Origin: Pseudaminobacter sp047739745
GTDB taxonomy: Bacteria; Pseudomonadota; Alphaproteobacteria; Rhizobiales; Rhizobiaceae
DNA: 64,000 bases
NCBI RefSeq assembly: GCF_047739745.1
Contig: NZ_JBLLVA010000016.1
Location: 1 to 64,000 of the forward strand
Direction of reading: 5' to 3'
Shown: positions 15,742-25,329 of the stretch, piece by piece
How positions within the stretch are numbered: position 1 is the stretch's first letter
Layout of the letters: the number at the start of each line of letters is the position of its first letter
The notes under the pieces: generated by a model
What the model saw: the letters and a program-made list of their open reading frames with translations, nothing else
The model's database searches: none
What the model was told of the DNA's origin: nothing
Position numbers and translations under genes: made by a program

Positions 15742-18140
15742 GCCTCGATGCCGACCTGAAATTTGGCCGTGAGCGCCGCCGCGAAAAGCCCGCGGCGATG
15801 CACATCCCTTACCTTCGCCATGCCGATGACAATCTGATCGTGACGAAGAGCGGCTTTCTTGTCGGCGTCATCCAGCTTAGTGGCCTGCCGTTCCAGACGA
15901 TGGACCAGGCCGAGCTGAACAGCCGAATGTTCAACCGCAACACGACGTTCCGCAATCTCTCGACGTCTCGCTTTGCGGTCTACACGACGATCATCCGCCG
16001 CCACGTGACGCCTGAGATCGAAGGCGACTTTGACAATCCTTTCGTGGCCGAGCTCGACGCCCGCTACATGGATGAGCTTGGGGCGAAAAACCTTTTCGTC
16101 AACGAGGCGTATCTGACTGTCATACGCCGACCGATGGTCGGCCGCGTCGGCTGGGTGGACAAGGCGCTCAATGCGTTTCGCATAAGTACCGCGGGCGAGG
16201 AAACCCGCGAAGAGGCGATGGCCGAATTGCGTGACGTTCTCGACGGCGTCGTCAAGGATTTCACGGCTTATGGTGCGCGTCTTCTCGGCGTCGTGAAGCG
16301 CCGCGAAAGCTTCTTTTCCGAGCCGGCGGAATTCTTGGCGAAGATCCTCGCCGGCGGCGTCGACGTGGAAATGCCTTTGCCGCGCATGAGCCTTGGCGAT
16401 GTGCTGGCGACACGACAGCTGTTTTTCGGCAAATCCGCGCTGGAACTTCGCGGGCCGGACGCAGGCAAGCTCGGCGCCATGGTGTCGATCAAGGAATACC
16501 CACCGTTCACAGCTCCGGGCTCATTGGACGGTCTCTTGCGCCTGCCACATGAGTTTGTCCTGACGCAGAGTTTCGCGATCGAGGACCGTGTAACGGCGAT
16601 GCGCAGGATCAACACCATCGCCAACCAGGTCGAGGGTTCAGACGAGGCGGGCACGACGGTCGAGGACTCCGTCCACGACGGCGCCGACAAGCTGGCCGGC
16701 GGCGAAGTGGTCTTCGGGCAACATCACATGAGCGTCATGGCCTTGGCGCCGGACATGACCGGGCTCAACCGTGCGCTATCCGACATCACGGCCGAGCTTT
16801 CGCGGATGTCGATCGTGCCGGTTCGCGAGACACTGAACACGGAACTGGCCTTCTGGGCGCAATTGCCGGGAAATTTCAGCTACATCGCGCGACGTGCGTT
16901 GATCTCGTCGCTTAACTTCGCCGGCCTTTTCTCTGGACACAATTTCCCCTCCGGCCAACGTGAGCGGCTGCACTGGAAACGGCCCATCGCTTTGCTCGAA
17001 ACGACCAGCCAGACGGCATACTATTTCAATTTCCACGTTCACGATGTCGGGCACTTCACGGTGTTCGGCCCGACCGGATCGGGCAAGACCGTGGTGCTGT
17101 CGTTCCTGATGGCGCAGGCCATGCGCATCATGCCGCGGCCGCGATGTGTTTATTTTGACTATATGCGCGGTGCTGAAATTTTCGTTCGGGCGCTCGGCGG
17201 TCGCTACGAGGTGATGGAACCTTCCCAGCCGACCGGGTTCGCGCCATTGCAGCTTGATGACACGGCAGAAAACCGTTCTTTCCTGGAAGATTTGCTCCTC
17301 TACATTCTGACCCCGGAAGGCGGCACGCTTGATGTGGCGGAGATGCGCGTCATCAACGCCGCCGTCGACATGATCTACAAGATCCCGCGCGAACAGCGCA
17401 CCTTCGACCTGCTACCCGAAGTGCTGCGCGGCTCGCTCATGCCCGGCATGAACGATCTGGCCGCACGGATACAGCCCTGGCTCGACCCGAAGGACAAAGG
17501 CTGGCTTTTCAACAATCCCGTCGATCTCATCGATTTTTCGAAGCCGGTTGTCGGGTTCGATATGACCAAGATCCTGAGTGACCGAAAGCTGCGTTCGGCG
17601 GCGTTGCTCTACATCTTCCACCGTCTTGAAGAAGTCATTGATGGCTCGCCGATCATGCTCTTCCTCGATGAAGGCTGGAAGCTGCTGGACGACGAGGTTT
17701 TCGCCGCTTTCATCAACGAGACACTGAAGACCATTCGTCGCCGCAACGGCGTGGTGGGCTTCGGCACGCAGACAGCGGAAGACGTCGTCAATTCCTCCAT
17801 CTCGTCGTCACTGATCGAGCAAACGAAGACCAACATTTTCTTCCCCAACCCGAAGGCGAGCAAAGAATCCTACATGGAGCGCTTCTCGCTGACAGCGAAG
17901 GAATTCGAGTTCGTGCGCCGAACCGCGAAGGAGACGCGCACCTTCCTCGTCAAGCACGACAGCGACTCGATCGTGGCCAAGCTCGATTTGTCGGCGATGC
18001 CCGATCTCATCAAGGTCCTGTCCTCGAACGAAGCCAACAGCAAGGAATGCGCACGGCTCCGGGAGACCTTCGGCGACGAGCCAGAGATGTGGCTGCCATA
18101 CTTCTGCGGATGGGAGAACGAGCATGACGAAGCGGCTTAG
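15738..18140 (+). CDS. virB4: VirB4-family ATPase
   Basis: An 800-residue T4SS ATPase that powers pilus assembly and substrate transfer. The start MSLDADLKFGRERRREKP overlaps virB3. The N-terminal CagE/TrbE/VirB domain reads HIPYLRHADDNLIVTKSGFL. Walker A is FGPTGSGKTVVLSF (about residue 444), Walker B IMLFLDEGWKLLDDE (about 640), and the arginine/glutamine region FGTQTAEDVVNSSISSSLIE follows. Length is typical. The stop overlaps the next gene by 17 bases. Confidence 0.95.
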   Translation: MSLDADLKFGRERRREKPAAMHIPYLRHADDNLIVTKSGFLVGVIQLSGLPFQTMDQAELNSRMFNRNTTFRNLSTSRFAVYTTIIRRHVTPEIEGDFDNPFVAELDARYMDELGAKNLFVNEAYLTVIRRPMVGRVGWVDKALNAFRISTAGEETREEAMAELRDVLDGVVKDFTAYGARLLGVVKRRESFFSEPAEFLAKILAGGVDVEMPLPRMSLGDVLATRQLFFGKSALELRGPDAGKLGAMVSIKEYPPFTAPGSLDGLLRLPHEFVLTQSFAIEDRVTAMRRINTIANQVEGSDEAGTTVEDSVHDGADKLAGGEVVFGQHHMSVMALAPDMTGLNRALSDITAELSRMSIVPVRETLNTELAFWAQLPGNFSYIARRALISSLNFAGLFSGHNFPSGQRERLHWKRPIALLETTSQTAYYFNFHVHDVGHFTVFGPTGSGKTVVLSFLMAQAMRIMPRPRCVYFDYMRGAEIFVRALGGRYEVMEPSQPTGFAPLQLDDTAENRSFLEDLLLYILTPEGGTLDVAEMRVINAAVDMIYKIPREQRTFDLLPEVLRGSLMPGMNDLAARIQPWLDPKDKGWLFNNPVDLIDFSKPVVGFDMTKILSDRKLRSAALLYIFHRLEEVIDGSPIMLFLDEGWKLLDDEVFAAFINETLKTIRRRNGVVGFGTQTAEDVVNSSISSSLIEQTKTNIFFPNPKASKESYMERFSLTAKEFEFVRRTAKETRTFLVKHDSDSIVAKLDLSAMPDLIKVLSSNEANSKECARLRETFGDEPEMWLPYFCGWENEHDEAA

Positions 18141-19281
18141 CAGCGCTTGTCTGGTCATGGCTCTCGCTACGGCGGAAAGCATGAGCGTGGCGGTCGCTCA
18201 GATCGCGGTGATCGACGGGCCGAACCTCGAGAAGCGGCAAGAGGACGAGCAGCACAGCACGAAGTCGGATGAGGCCAAGAAGGACGAAACCGACAAGAAG
18301 AAAAGCGTCGTCTGCACCTATTCGAACAAATACCGCTCACAGATGTTTCGCCGGTCGCCTGCCGAAGCGTTGCAGCGCGACGCGGGCAACGTGAAGATGA
18401 TCCGCTATTATTCGCAAAAATACGGCGTGCCCGAAGGCCTAGCACTGTCCGTCGCCTATCAGGAATCGCGCTTCGACACATGCGCCGGGAGCCACACCGG
18501 CGTCAAAGGCGTCATGCAGCTGACCAAGGGCACCGGCAAGTCCATGGGACTGGACCGCGACGTGAACGAGCAAAATGTCGAAGGCGGCGTCAAATACCTC
18601 GGAATGGGCGTGAAGCAATGCGGGGCGACGAACTACAGCTGTCTCGCCTCCTTCTACAACGGATCGAACGCAGGCGAGCAGAACCAATGGGCCGGCGGCG
18701 TCGGCCGCTGGAACAGCTACTTCAACGACTATGTGTCGAGCGGCAAGGCTCCGGCCGCCGCGCCGCCGCCATTCTCGATCGTAACGGCCGACGGCGCAGG
18801 CGGCACGGCTCAGGACGCGGCCATGGGCACGGTGAGGAAGGCGGCTGGCGGCCTTGATGCAAGCTCATCGCAGATCGGCGCCAACGGCGCGGCAATCGAC
18901 GCGCTGGCGGGCAACGTTGTCCAGGTGACCGAATACAAGGACGCCTGGGAGCTGAACTCGTCGGCTCGTGGGATCAACGCCGATGTCACCAACCAGTACC
19001 TCGCTCAGGCGGGGGATTTTACGACGTTGCTGGCCCAACTTCTATCGTTGCAGAATGTTCAGGCATCGCAGTCGTCCAAGCTGGTGCAACAGCCGAAGAG
19101 CGGCTCTCCAAACCCGTTCTCTTGTGATCCCGCGGAATTGGAGCGGTTGAGGATCGATCGCGGCCGGTGGCTACCATGCGCACTTGAGAACGCGGGGGCA
19201 AGCTCGGCCGACAGCCGCTCGATGATCATCACCAGTGATCCTGCCGGCGCTGCCAGCGTGATCAATTCTCTACAGCAATAG
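18124..19281 (+). CDS. Second lytic transglycosylase of the virB operon, with a VirB5-like N-terminus
   Basis: A 385-residue secreted protein. After the signal peptide, the mature start AQIAVIDGPNLEKRQEDE closely matches that of the next gene's VirB5 (AQIAVIDGANLDVARKNAD). An SLT domain then spans about residues 85-195: catalytic Glu in AYQESRFDTC, GVKGVMQLTKGTGKSMG, and SCLASFYNGSNAG. The C-terminal 170 residues have no domain I know. GGGAGAA precedes the ATG. Its place between virB4 and virB5, and its shared mature N-terminus, suggest a role at the growing pilus rather than the VirB1 role. That is inferred. Confidence 0.78.
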   Translation: MTKRLSSACLVMALATAESMSVAVAQIAVIDGPNLEKRQEDEQHSTKSDEAKKDETDKKKSVVCTYSNKYRSQMFRRSPAEALQRDAGNVKMIRYYSQKYGVPEGLALSVAYQESRFDTCAGSHTGVKGVMQLTKGTGKSMGLDRDVNEQNVEGGVKYLGMGVKQCGATNYSCLASFYNGSNAGEQNQWAGGVGRWNSYFNDYVSSGKAPAAAPPPFSIVTADGAGGTAQDAAMGTVRKAAGGLDASSSQIGANGAAIDALAGNVVQVTEYKDAWELNSSARGINADVTNQYLAQAGDFTTLLAQLLSLQNVQASQSSKLVQQPKSGSPNPFSCDPAELERLRIDRGRWLPCALENAGASSADSRSMIITSDPAGAASVINSLQQ

Positions 19282-19290
19282 GAGGCTGAC

Positions 19291-20025
19291 ATGAAAAAAT
19301 TCGCGATTGCTGCCAGTCTGGCGCTTTGGGCAAGCACGGCCCACGCACAGATTGCCGTCATTGATGGCGCCAATCTCGATGTCGCCCGCAAGAATGCGGA
19401 CAACACCAACTCCATCATGGATTCGAACAAGGATATCCTGAAAAAGAGCGAGGAGATCCTGCAGGCTCTCAGCGGCAGTCGTGACGGTTCGCTCGGGATC
19501 GGGCAGATGGGCCTTGGCGGCAATATGTCGATTGCCCAGGCGCCGTCGTTCGGATCGATCCTGAACGGCGGGGCTCTTTCGTTTGGCGGCCTTTCGCCCG
19601 AAATCCAGAAAATCGCCGGCGCGGTCATCAATGGGCTCCAGCTGGTGAAGCAGCTCCAGCAGATTGCCGGCAAGGAGACGAGCGCCGTCAACACCGCCTA
19701 TGGCGGCAGCGTCAATGTGGCCTCGCTGCTAAGCGCATTGACCTCGCAGGCTTCGCAGGGCGTTACCCAGCGCCAACAGTCTCTGCAGTCAGCGAGCGGC
19801 CAGATCGGGCAGTCGCAGGACGTTAAGGGTTCGGTGGACCAGAACACGCGAATGCAGCTGGAAAACGCGCGTGCGGTCAACGAACTGATCGGCGTCCAGA
19901 ACGGCGCGGTCGCGGCCCTGAATGAGAAGCTGAAGGGAGATCTTCTTCGCCAGAGCCAGGTGCAGAAGATGATGACACCGCGCACCGTCAATCCGTTCGC
20001 GGAATTCGGCAAGAGCGGGGGCTGA
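19291..20025 (+). CDS. virB5: VirB5-like minor pilin/T4SS protein
   Basis: A 244-residue periplasmic VirB5-family protein, expected at the pilus tip. It has a signal peptide ending AHAQ and a helical, Gln/Ser-rich body (NTNSIMDSNKDILKKSEEIL, QLQQIAGKETSAV, SLQSASGQIGQ, NARAVNELIGVQNGAVAALN), the expected long helical hairpin. AGGAGG lies 5 bases upstream of the ATG. It is between the SLT gene and the lipoprotein gene. Sequence similarity in VirB5 is weak, so the call rests on position, the mature N-terminus and helicity. Confidence 0.8.
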   Translation: MKKFAIAASLALWASTAHAQIAVIDGANLDVARKNADNTNSIMDSNKDILKKSEEILQALSGSRDGSLGIGQMGLGGNMSIAQAPSFGSILNGGALSFGGLSPEIQKIAGAVINGLQLVKQLQQIAGKETSAVNTAYGGSVNVASLLSALTSQASQGVTQRQQSLQSASGQIGQSQDVKGSVDQNTRMQLENARAVNELIGVQNGAVAALNEKLKGDLLRQSQVQKMMTPRTVNPFAEFGKSGG

Positions 20026-20029
20026 ACGC

Positions 20030-20212
20030 TTGTCGGGGCGAGTCCTGCGCATATGCGTTGTGATTGGGCTCGGCGCAGGGCTTTTTGGATGCGCAAATCG
20101 CGAACTGAAAGCTCCGTGCGGGCCTTTGGCGTATGCCCACGCCGACGAATGCGGCGCGCTAAAGCCGGTCAATTCAACGCCGTTCGCCAGCATCATTGAT
20201 GAGGATCCATGA
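20030..20212 (+). CDS. Small lipoprotein (VirB7- or EexN-like)
   Basis: A 60-residue lipoprotein with a lipobox (LGAGLFGC), so the mature protein would start at Cys 21, with two further cysteines (APCGPLA, ADECGAL). The TTG start follows the virB5 stop closely and the TGA overlaps the ATG of virB6. VirB7 stabilises VirB9 in the outer-membrane core; an entry-exclusion lipoprotein (EexN) is the alternative because such genes sit at the same place. The sequence does not decide. Confidence 0.7.
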   Translation: MSGRVLRICVVIGLGAGLFGCANRELKAPCGPLAYAHADECGALKPVNSTPFASIIDEDP

Positions 20213-21252
20213 ACGGTCTCGCCGCAAGCATCCTCGGTGGCATTGACAACATCGGCGAGGACTTCGTTCGCACCGTCTATATGCAGTTGGGTAATGCGAT
20301 GGGCAACGTCTTCACCCTCATGCTGACCCTCTATATCTTGTGGTGGGGCTATTCGATCCTGAGCGGGCGTGAGTCGATTTCGCCAATCGAAGCGGCCTAT
20401 CGCCTCGGCCGCGCCGTCATCATCTATCTGCTGTTGACCGGATGGGGCACATTTTCGTCAACGATCTATCAGCTCGTGCAAAGCATTCCAGACGAGGTCG
20501 GCAAGGTGATCGTCGGCGCCGTGTCGCGGGCCACCGGCAATCAGCTTAGCGACCAAGCGGCAATTCCAGCGCTGATCGACAATCTGTACCAAGGGGCCCA
20601 GGACGTCGCCAATCAGGTCTACAGCGGATCCTTCTATGACATTTTTGGTGCGCTCTTGTCGCTGCTCGTCCTGCTGTCTGCCATCATCTTCGCAGCGCTT
20701 GCCATTGCCGCGATCATCGCCGCCAAAGTGATGTTGTTCATCACGCTGGCCTTGGCGCCGATATGGATCATCCTTTGGCTTTACCGATGGTCCTCACGCA
20801 TGAGCGAAGGCTTTCTTTCGCTGACCACCTTTCTGATGATCCAGCAAATTCTGATCTACGGCTTTCTCGGTTTCTACTTCTCGCTCGTCAATGCGGCGCT
20901 GAACACCGCCACGTCCAGCGGAGCGACCATGGACAGCAAAATGTCGCTGGTGTTGCCCTTGGTGCTGGTGACGATCATCGGCATCTACGTTCTCATGCAG
21001 ATACCCTCGATTGCTTCGATCCTGAATGGCGGCGGGTATCTCAGCACCATGGGCGCTCGCTACTCATATGGGACGTTCGGCAGGAATGCCGTGCGCTACT
21101 CCGGCGCGCGATGGGCCGCAGGCCGCGCCGCTCGGGGCGCCCGGCAGCTCGCGACAAACAGTTTTCGATCTTCGCGAGCAGCCAGGGCGGATGCCGCAAC
21201 CCGGACCGCTATCCAGCAAGGTGCGCGCGATAACTCCAGGCCTCTGGCCTAG
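20209..21252 (+). CDS. virB6: VirB6-like polytopic inner-membrane protein
   Basis: A 347-residue TrbL/VirB6-family protein of the T4SS inner-membrane platform. It has at least five hydrophobic segments: MGNVFTLMLTLYILWWGYSI, IIYLLLTGWGTF, LLSLLVLLSAIIFAALAIAA with KVMLFITLALAPIWIILWLY, and VLPLVLVTIIGIYVLMQIPS. The central loop carries IPDEVGKVIVGAVSR, typical of VirB6. The C-terminus is basic and Arg/Ala-rich (about residues 300-347), and faces the cytoplasm by the positive-inside rule. Its start overlaps the lipoprotein stop. Confidence 0.9.
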   Translation: MNGLAASILGGIDNIGEDFVRTVYMQLGNAMGNVFTLMLTLYILWWGYSILSGRESISPIEAAYRLGRAVIIYLLLTGWGTFSSTIYQLVQSIPDEVGKVIVGAVSRATGNQLSDQAAIPALIDNLYQGAQDVANQVYSGSFYDIFGALLSLLVLLSAIIFAALAIAAIIAAKVMLFITLALAPIWIILWLYRWSSRMSEGFLSLTTFLMIQQILIYGFLGFYFSLVNAALNTATSSGATMDSKMSLVLPLVLVTIIGIYVLMQIPSIASILNGGGYLSTMGARYSYGTFGRNAVRYSGARWAAGRAARGARQLATNSFRSSRAARADAATRTAIQQGARDNSRPLA

Positions 21253-21276
21253 ACCACACAATGATCACCGATCGCG

Positions 21277-22038
21277 GTGCTGGATCAGATGCGTCGCGAA
21301 AAACGAGGCAATAGTAAAGTGGCAATTCCAATGGAAACAGCTGCTAACAGCAGCAGCGAACTCGTCGACAAGCGCTATTACAGGGCGGGCGCGACCTGGG
21401 AAGACGACACGCACAGGTCAATGCGTCGATCGCGTACATTGGCCTGGATCGTCAGCGGCGTTTCCGGACTGGTGGCGGTGCTGTCGCTGCTGGCGCTCGT
21501 GCTGATCCTGCCGCTCCGGCAGTTCGAACCGTATGTTGTCGAGGTCGACAAATCGACGGGCTACCTCGAGATCATGCGCGCGCTGAAGCCTGGAGATTTA
21601 TCCCAGAACGAGGCCGTCACGGCGGCCAATCTGGTGCGCTACATTCGGGCCCGCGAAACCTACGATTCGCGTGAACTGAAACAGAATTACGACCTGGCAC
21701 AGCTCTACTCGACCGACGCCGCGTCCAAGGATTTGACATGGCTTTATACGCCAGCAAACCCACAATCGCTGGACAAGATTTTTGGCCGCAATGTCACTGT
21801 CTCGGTCGAGATCAAGTCGGTTTCCCTGCTCAATCGCAACACAGCCTCGGTGCGCTTTGCCACGACGACGCGGCGGGACAATTCGTCCACAGCCGACAAT
21901 TGGGTGGCGGTGATAAAATTCCGCTACACCTCAACGCCGCTCAAGAACGAATGGCGTTTCGACAACCCGTTGGGATTTCAGGTTACGGATTACCGCCGCG
22001 ACCAGGAATCGGCCCCGGCCGCGGGGAGCCTGCAATGA
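21277..22038 (+). CDS. virB8: VirB8-like inner-membrane scaffold protein
   Basis: A 253-residue bitopic VirB8. The family N-terminus ELVDKRYYRAGATWEDD precedes one membrane span (LAWIVSGVSGLVAVLSLLAL), followed by a periplasmic domain with YVVEVDKSTG, RYIRARETYD and NPLGFQVTDYRRDQ. The start is uncertain: GTG 21277 is listed, with ATG 21289 and ATG 21331 as alternatives. The stop overlaps the virB9 ATG. Confidence 0.9.
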   Translation: MLDQMRREKRGNSKVAIPMETAANSSSELVDKRYYRAGATWEDDTHRSMRRSRTLAWIVSGVSGLVAVLSLLALVLILPLRQFEPYVVEVDKSTGYLEIMRALKPGDLSQNEAVTAANLVRYIRARETYDSRELKQNYDLAQLYSTDAASKDLTWLYTPANPQSLDKIFGRNVTVSVEIKSVSLLNRNTASVRFATTTRRDNSSTADNWVAVIKFRYTSTPLKNEWRFDNPLGFQVTDYRRDQESAPAAGSLQ

Positions 22039-22832
22039 GACGGCGCGCGGGCCTCGTCCTATCGGCCGCCCTTCTGCTCGGCGCGATGCACAGCGCGGCC
22101 GCACGCGACGGCCGCATCCGATATGTCACCTTCAACAATGACGACGTGACGTCGGTGCGCGCCGCTCTTGGGATTTCCACGATGGTCGAACTCAGTCCGA
22201 CCGAAGTCATCGAAACCGTGTCGGCTGGCGACACGAAAGGCTGGTCGATCATCCCCAAACGCGGATCGCGGTTTCTGTTCGTCAAGCCGCTGGAGCGCGA
22301 TGCCTGGACCAACGTCAACGTGGTCACCAACCGGCGCGTCTATTCCCTGCTGCTGCAGGCCACTGACAATAGCCGTGACCGGGCATCCTTCCAGGTCCGG
22401 TTCAAATACCCGGACGAGGATATCAACGCGCGCCTGCTCTCACAGGCCAAGGAGAGCGCAACCGATCCGGATTTGAAGGACCTGAACTATGCCGATCTCA
22501 ATTACGACTACGCCTACAAGGGCGACGACAGCCTGAAGCCGCGCACCGTATTCGACGACGGCACCAAGCTGTTTCTGGAGTTCAAGGGCGACATTCCGGC
22601 GATTTTCGTTGTCGACGACAAGCGCCATGAGTCGCTGGTCAACGTTCGTACTCAGGGCAAATACACAGTCATCGACAAGGTCGCACGGCAATTCACCTTG
22701 CGGGCCGATGGCAAGACGCTCTGCCTCTACAACCGGGCGCGACCCAACGCTATCGATCCAGTCGAGCAGGTCTACGGTCCAACGAAACTGACGGGTGGTT
22801 CCACCCTGTTCGGATCCAGCGGAGGGCGGTGA
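22035..22832 (+). CDS. virB9: VirB9-like outer-membrane core protein
   Basis: A 265-residue VirB9/CagX-family protein of the outer-membrane core complex. It has a signal peptide (LVLSAALLLGAMHSAAA), then the family opening RDGRIRYVTFNNDDVTSVRA and the C-terminal CagX region (LNYDYAYKGDDSLKPRTVFD, TKLFLEFKGDIPAIFVVDD, VNVRTQGKYTVIDKVARQF). It would interact with the lipoprotein and VirB10. Its ATG overlaps the virB8 TGA, and its own TGA overlaps virB10. Confidence 0.92.
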   Translation: MRRRAGLVLSAALLLGAMHSAAARDGRIRYVTFNNDDVTSVRAALGISTMVELSPTEVIETVSAGDTKGWSIIPKRGSRFLFVKPLERDAWTNVNVVTNRRVYSLLLQATDNSRDRASFQVRFKYPDEDINARLLSQAKESATDPDLKDLNYADLNYDYAYKGDDSLKPRTVFDDGTKLFLEFKGDIPAIFVVDDKRHESLVNVRTQGKYTVIDKVARQFTLRADGKTLCLYNRARPNAIDPVEQVYGPTKLTGGSTLFGSSGGR

Positions 22833-24295
22833 TGACCCAGATCGATTATAACCAACTGGACGGCAGCCCGACGGTCGCGCGCCGTGGTGCGGGCGTGGGT
22901 ACCAGGATCGCCCTGGTCGGGCTCGGCGTAGTGCTCGTAGGCGCGCTGATATGGCTGAACTGGCCCAGGGAGCCTGTATCGCGCGATGTTCGCAGCGATG
23001 GCGAGGAAAACTTCAACCCGCCCGAGTTCCGCGCGCCGACGTTGAACGAGCCGCCGCAACCTGCCGACGGCACGATCGACCAGATCGTGGTGCCGCCACC
23101 GGCTGACGTCCAGAACGGCACGCAACAAGCCGATAATGTCGATCAGACCGTTCAGGAGGGCGCCAACCTTGCTGCGCAGCGACGCACGCTGGAGGCGCAA
23201 ATGGCGGCCGAGGAGGCACGCCGCAAGGCCGAGGCGGAAGAAGCCCGCCGCAAGGTGGCGGCTGAGGACGAGGCTCGTCGCAAAGCGGAGGCGGCCGAGC
23301 ATGAAAAGGCGGTGTGGGAACGCCTGCGGTCGAACCAGATGGTGACGAATGATCAAACCGGCTCGACAGATGCCGGCGCCCAGGCGGCGCAAGTCGAAAT
23401 CGCGCCCGACGGTCAGATCATTCCGGTCCCCGGCGCCGACAGTGATCCCAACAAGGCATTCCTGGCGCAGTCTGAGGCAAGTTCTTCCGGCATCGTCAAA
23501 GCCAGGGCATTCCGACGCACCGATGCGTTGATCCCTGAAGGAACGATCCTTCGCGGCTATTTGGAAACCGCGATCAACACCGACCTTCCCGGTGCCGTGC
23601 GGGCTGTGGTGCGTGAGGATGTCTTCTCGCTCGATGGCCGGCGGATCCTCATTCCGAAGGGCTCGCGCCTGACGGGAGAATATCGCTCGGGGCTCGCGCG
23701 CGGTCAAAAGCGTGTTTTCATCGTCTGGAGCAGGGTAATCCGCTCGGACGGCATTTCCGTCGATATCAAGTCGCCTGGTGCAGATGCGCTCGGCCGCGGC
23801 GGCATGGGCGGCCGTGTCGATACGCATTGGCTTGAACGCTACGGCAACGCGATCATGCTTTCCGTCGTTGGCGGTGTCTCTGAATATCTGTCCTCGCTTT
23901 CCGATAGCAGCCAGAATGGACAACAGCGCCAGGTGTCGACGATCGATCCCGTGACTGGTGAGACCACGACCGTAACTTATGGTGGCAATGGCTCGCAGCG
24001 CGACGCGCGTAGCATCGCCTTCGATAAGTCATCGACCGCCCTGCAGCAACTCGCGCAAGAGGCGTTTCGCGACACGCAGAACATTGGCCCGACAGTCTAC
24101 GTCGACCAGGGCACATCGATTGTCGTGCTGGTGCGGCGAGATCTCGATTTCTCGGATTTGTACGCCGATCCCGTCCAGGAAGAAGTTGCACGCCTGAAGG
24201 CGGGTGGGCGGCCGAAGACGGTGATCGATCCGACACCTATATACGCGACCCCGACGGATCATTTTTATCCCGGCTATGGGAGCCCGGTGAAATGA
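22832..24295 (+). CDS. virB10: VirB10-like transmembrane energy-sensing core protein
   Basis: A 487-residue TrbI/VirB10-family protein bridging inner and outer membranes. One membrane helix (IALVGLGVVLVGALIWLNW) is near residue 25, followed by a Pro-rich part and a charged coiled coil of repeated EEARRKAE units (about 100-155). The C-terminal beta-barrel has LIPEGTILRGYLETAINTDL, LIPKGSRLTGEY and YVDQGTSIVVLVRRDLDFSD. ATG 22832 suits the GGAGGG site better than the GTG three bases earlier. It overlaps virB11 at the end by four bases. Confidence 0.93.
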   Translation: MTQIDYNQLDGSPTVARRGAGVGTRIALVGLGVVLVGALIWLNWPREPVSRDVRSDGEENFNPPEFRAPTLNEPPQPADGTIDQIVVPPPADVQNGTQQADNVDQTVQEGANLAAQRRTLEAQMAAEEARRKAEAEEARRKVAAEDEARRKAEAAEHEKAVWERLRSNQMVTNDQTGSTDAGAQAAQVEIAPDGQIIPVPGADSDPNKAFLAQSEASSSGIVKARAFRRTDALIPEGTILRGYLETAINTDLPGAVRAVVREDVFSLDGRRILIPKGSRLTGEYRSGLARGQKRVFIVWSRVIRSDGISVDIKSPGADALGRGGMGGRVDTHWLERYGNAIMLSVVGGVSEYLSSLSDSSQNGQQRQVSTIDPVTGETTTVTYGGNGSQRDARSIAFDKSSTALQQLAQEAFRDTQNIGPTVYVDQGTSIVVLVRRDLDFSDLYADPVQEEVARLKAGGRPKTVIDPTPIYATPTDHFYPGYGSPVK

Positions 24296-25317
24296 ATGCC
24301 GTGCATCCCCTCCCCGACCCTTGGACGAGAGCCCCGGTCCTGCGCGCTCATCTGGAACCGATATGGTCCTATTTGAACGAAGATTCTGTTTCCGAGATTG
24401 CGATCAACAGGCCGGGTGAATTGTTCATCGAACGCCTCGGCGCGAAGGAAATGGAGCAGGTCGTCAAGCGCGAGGTCACGCCCGGCTGGATCCGAAACAT
24501 CTCGACTGGCGTTGCCTCGGCGACAAATCAGGTCATCAACGAAGAAAAGCCGGTCCTGTCGGCTGCTTTGCCCTCGGGCGAGCGCATCCAATGCATCTTG
24601 CCGCCGGCAGCCCCCGAAGGCGGGGCGATCTCAATCCGCAAGCAGGTCATCATGGATATGAGCCTTGATGCCTACAAAGATCTCGGCGCCTTCGAGAACA
24701 CGGCGATGGGCAGCGGCCTGGCGCTGTCGGCCGAAGAAAAGCGACTTGTCGAAATGCTCCATGACACGTCGCCGATGGACTTCCTGCAATATGCGGTGCG
24801 CAACCGTGTCTCCATCGTCGTTTCAGGCGGTACGTCGACCGGCAAGACGACGTTTTTGAATGCGCTCCTGAAGGAGATCCCGGCCCATGAACGGGTCATC
24901 ACGATCGAAGACACCCGCGAACTGCGGCTGCCGGCTCCCAACAACGTCACCCTGATAGCCTCAAAGGGCGACCAGGGCCTTGCCAAAGTCTCCGCCCAAC
25001 AGCTGCTCGAGGCCTCGCTTCGCATGCGGCCCGACCGACTGCTGTTGGGCGAGTTGCGCGGCGCTGAAACCTTCGCATTTCTCCAGGCGATCAACACTGG
25101 CCATCCTGGTTCGCTCACCACCGTTCATGCCAATTCCGCCCGGTCCGCCTACGAGCGGCTGGCGCTGATGGTCATGCAGGGCAGTTCGGGCCTCTCACGA
25201 GGCGAAATCCTCGACTACTTGCGCGAGGTCATTCCGGTGGTCGTCCAGATGGTCCGCGCCGAAGGCGGACGACGCGGCATCAGCGAGATCAAGTTCACCA
25301 AGGCGGAGACGATCTAG
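24292..25317 (+). CDS. virB11: VirB11-family hexameric ATPase
   Basis: A 341-residue secretion ATPase that switches the apparatus between pilus assembly and transfer. The N-terminal domain has the family INRPGELFIERLG, LPSGERIQCILPPAAPEGG and SIRKQ. The C-terminal domain has Walker A VSGGTSTGKTTFLNAL (about residue 178), the Asp box TIEDTRELRLP, Walker B MRPDRLLLGELRGAETF and the His box TGHPGSLTTVHANS. All catalytic motifs are present, and length is typical. Confidence 0.95.
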   Translation: MNAVHPLPDPWTRAPVLRAHLEPIWSYLNEDSVSEIAINRPGELFIERLGAKEMEQVVKREVTPGWIRNISTGVASATNQVINEEKPVLSAALPSGERIQCILPPAAPEGGAISIRKQVIMDMSLDAYKDLGAFENTAMGSGLALSAEEKRLVEMLHDTSPMDFLQYAVRNRVSIVVSGGTSTGKTTFLNALLKEIPAHERVITIEDTRELRLPAPNNVTLIASKGDQGLAKVSAQQLLEASLRMRPDRLLLGELRGAETFAFLQAINTGHPGSLTTVHANSARSAYERLALMVMQGSSGLSRGEILDYLREVIPVVVQMVRAEGGRRGISEIKFTKAETI

Positions 25318-25329
25318 CGAGGCCCATCC

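Noticed and set aside
21312..21322. TAGTAAAGTGG, a 10/11 match to the operator arm, near the virB8 start
   Set aside because: An 11-mer with one mismatch is expected about once in a window of this size by chance, and the flanks do not extend the match.
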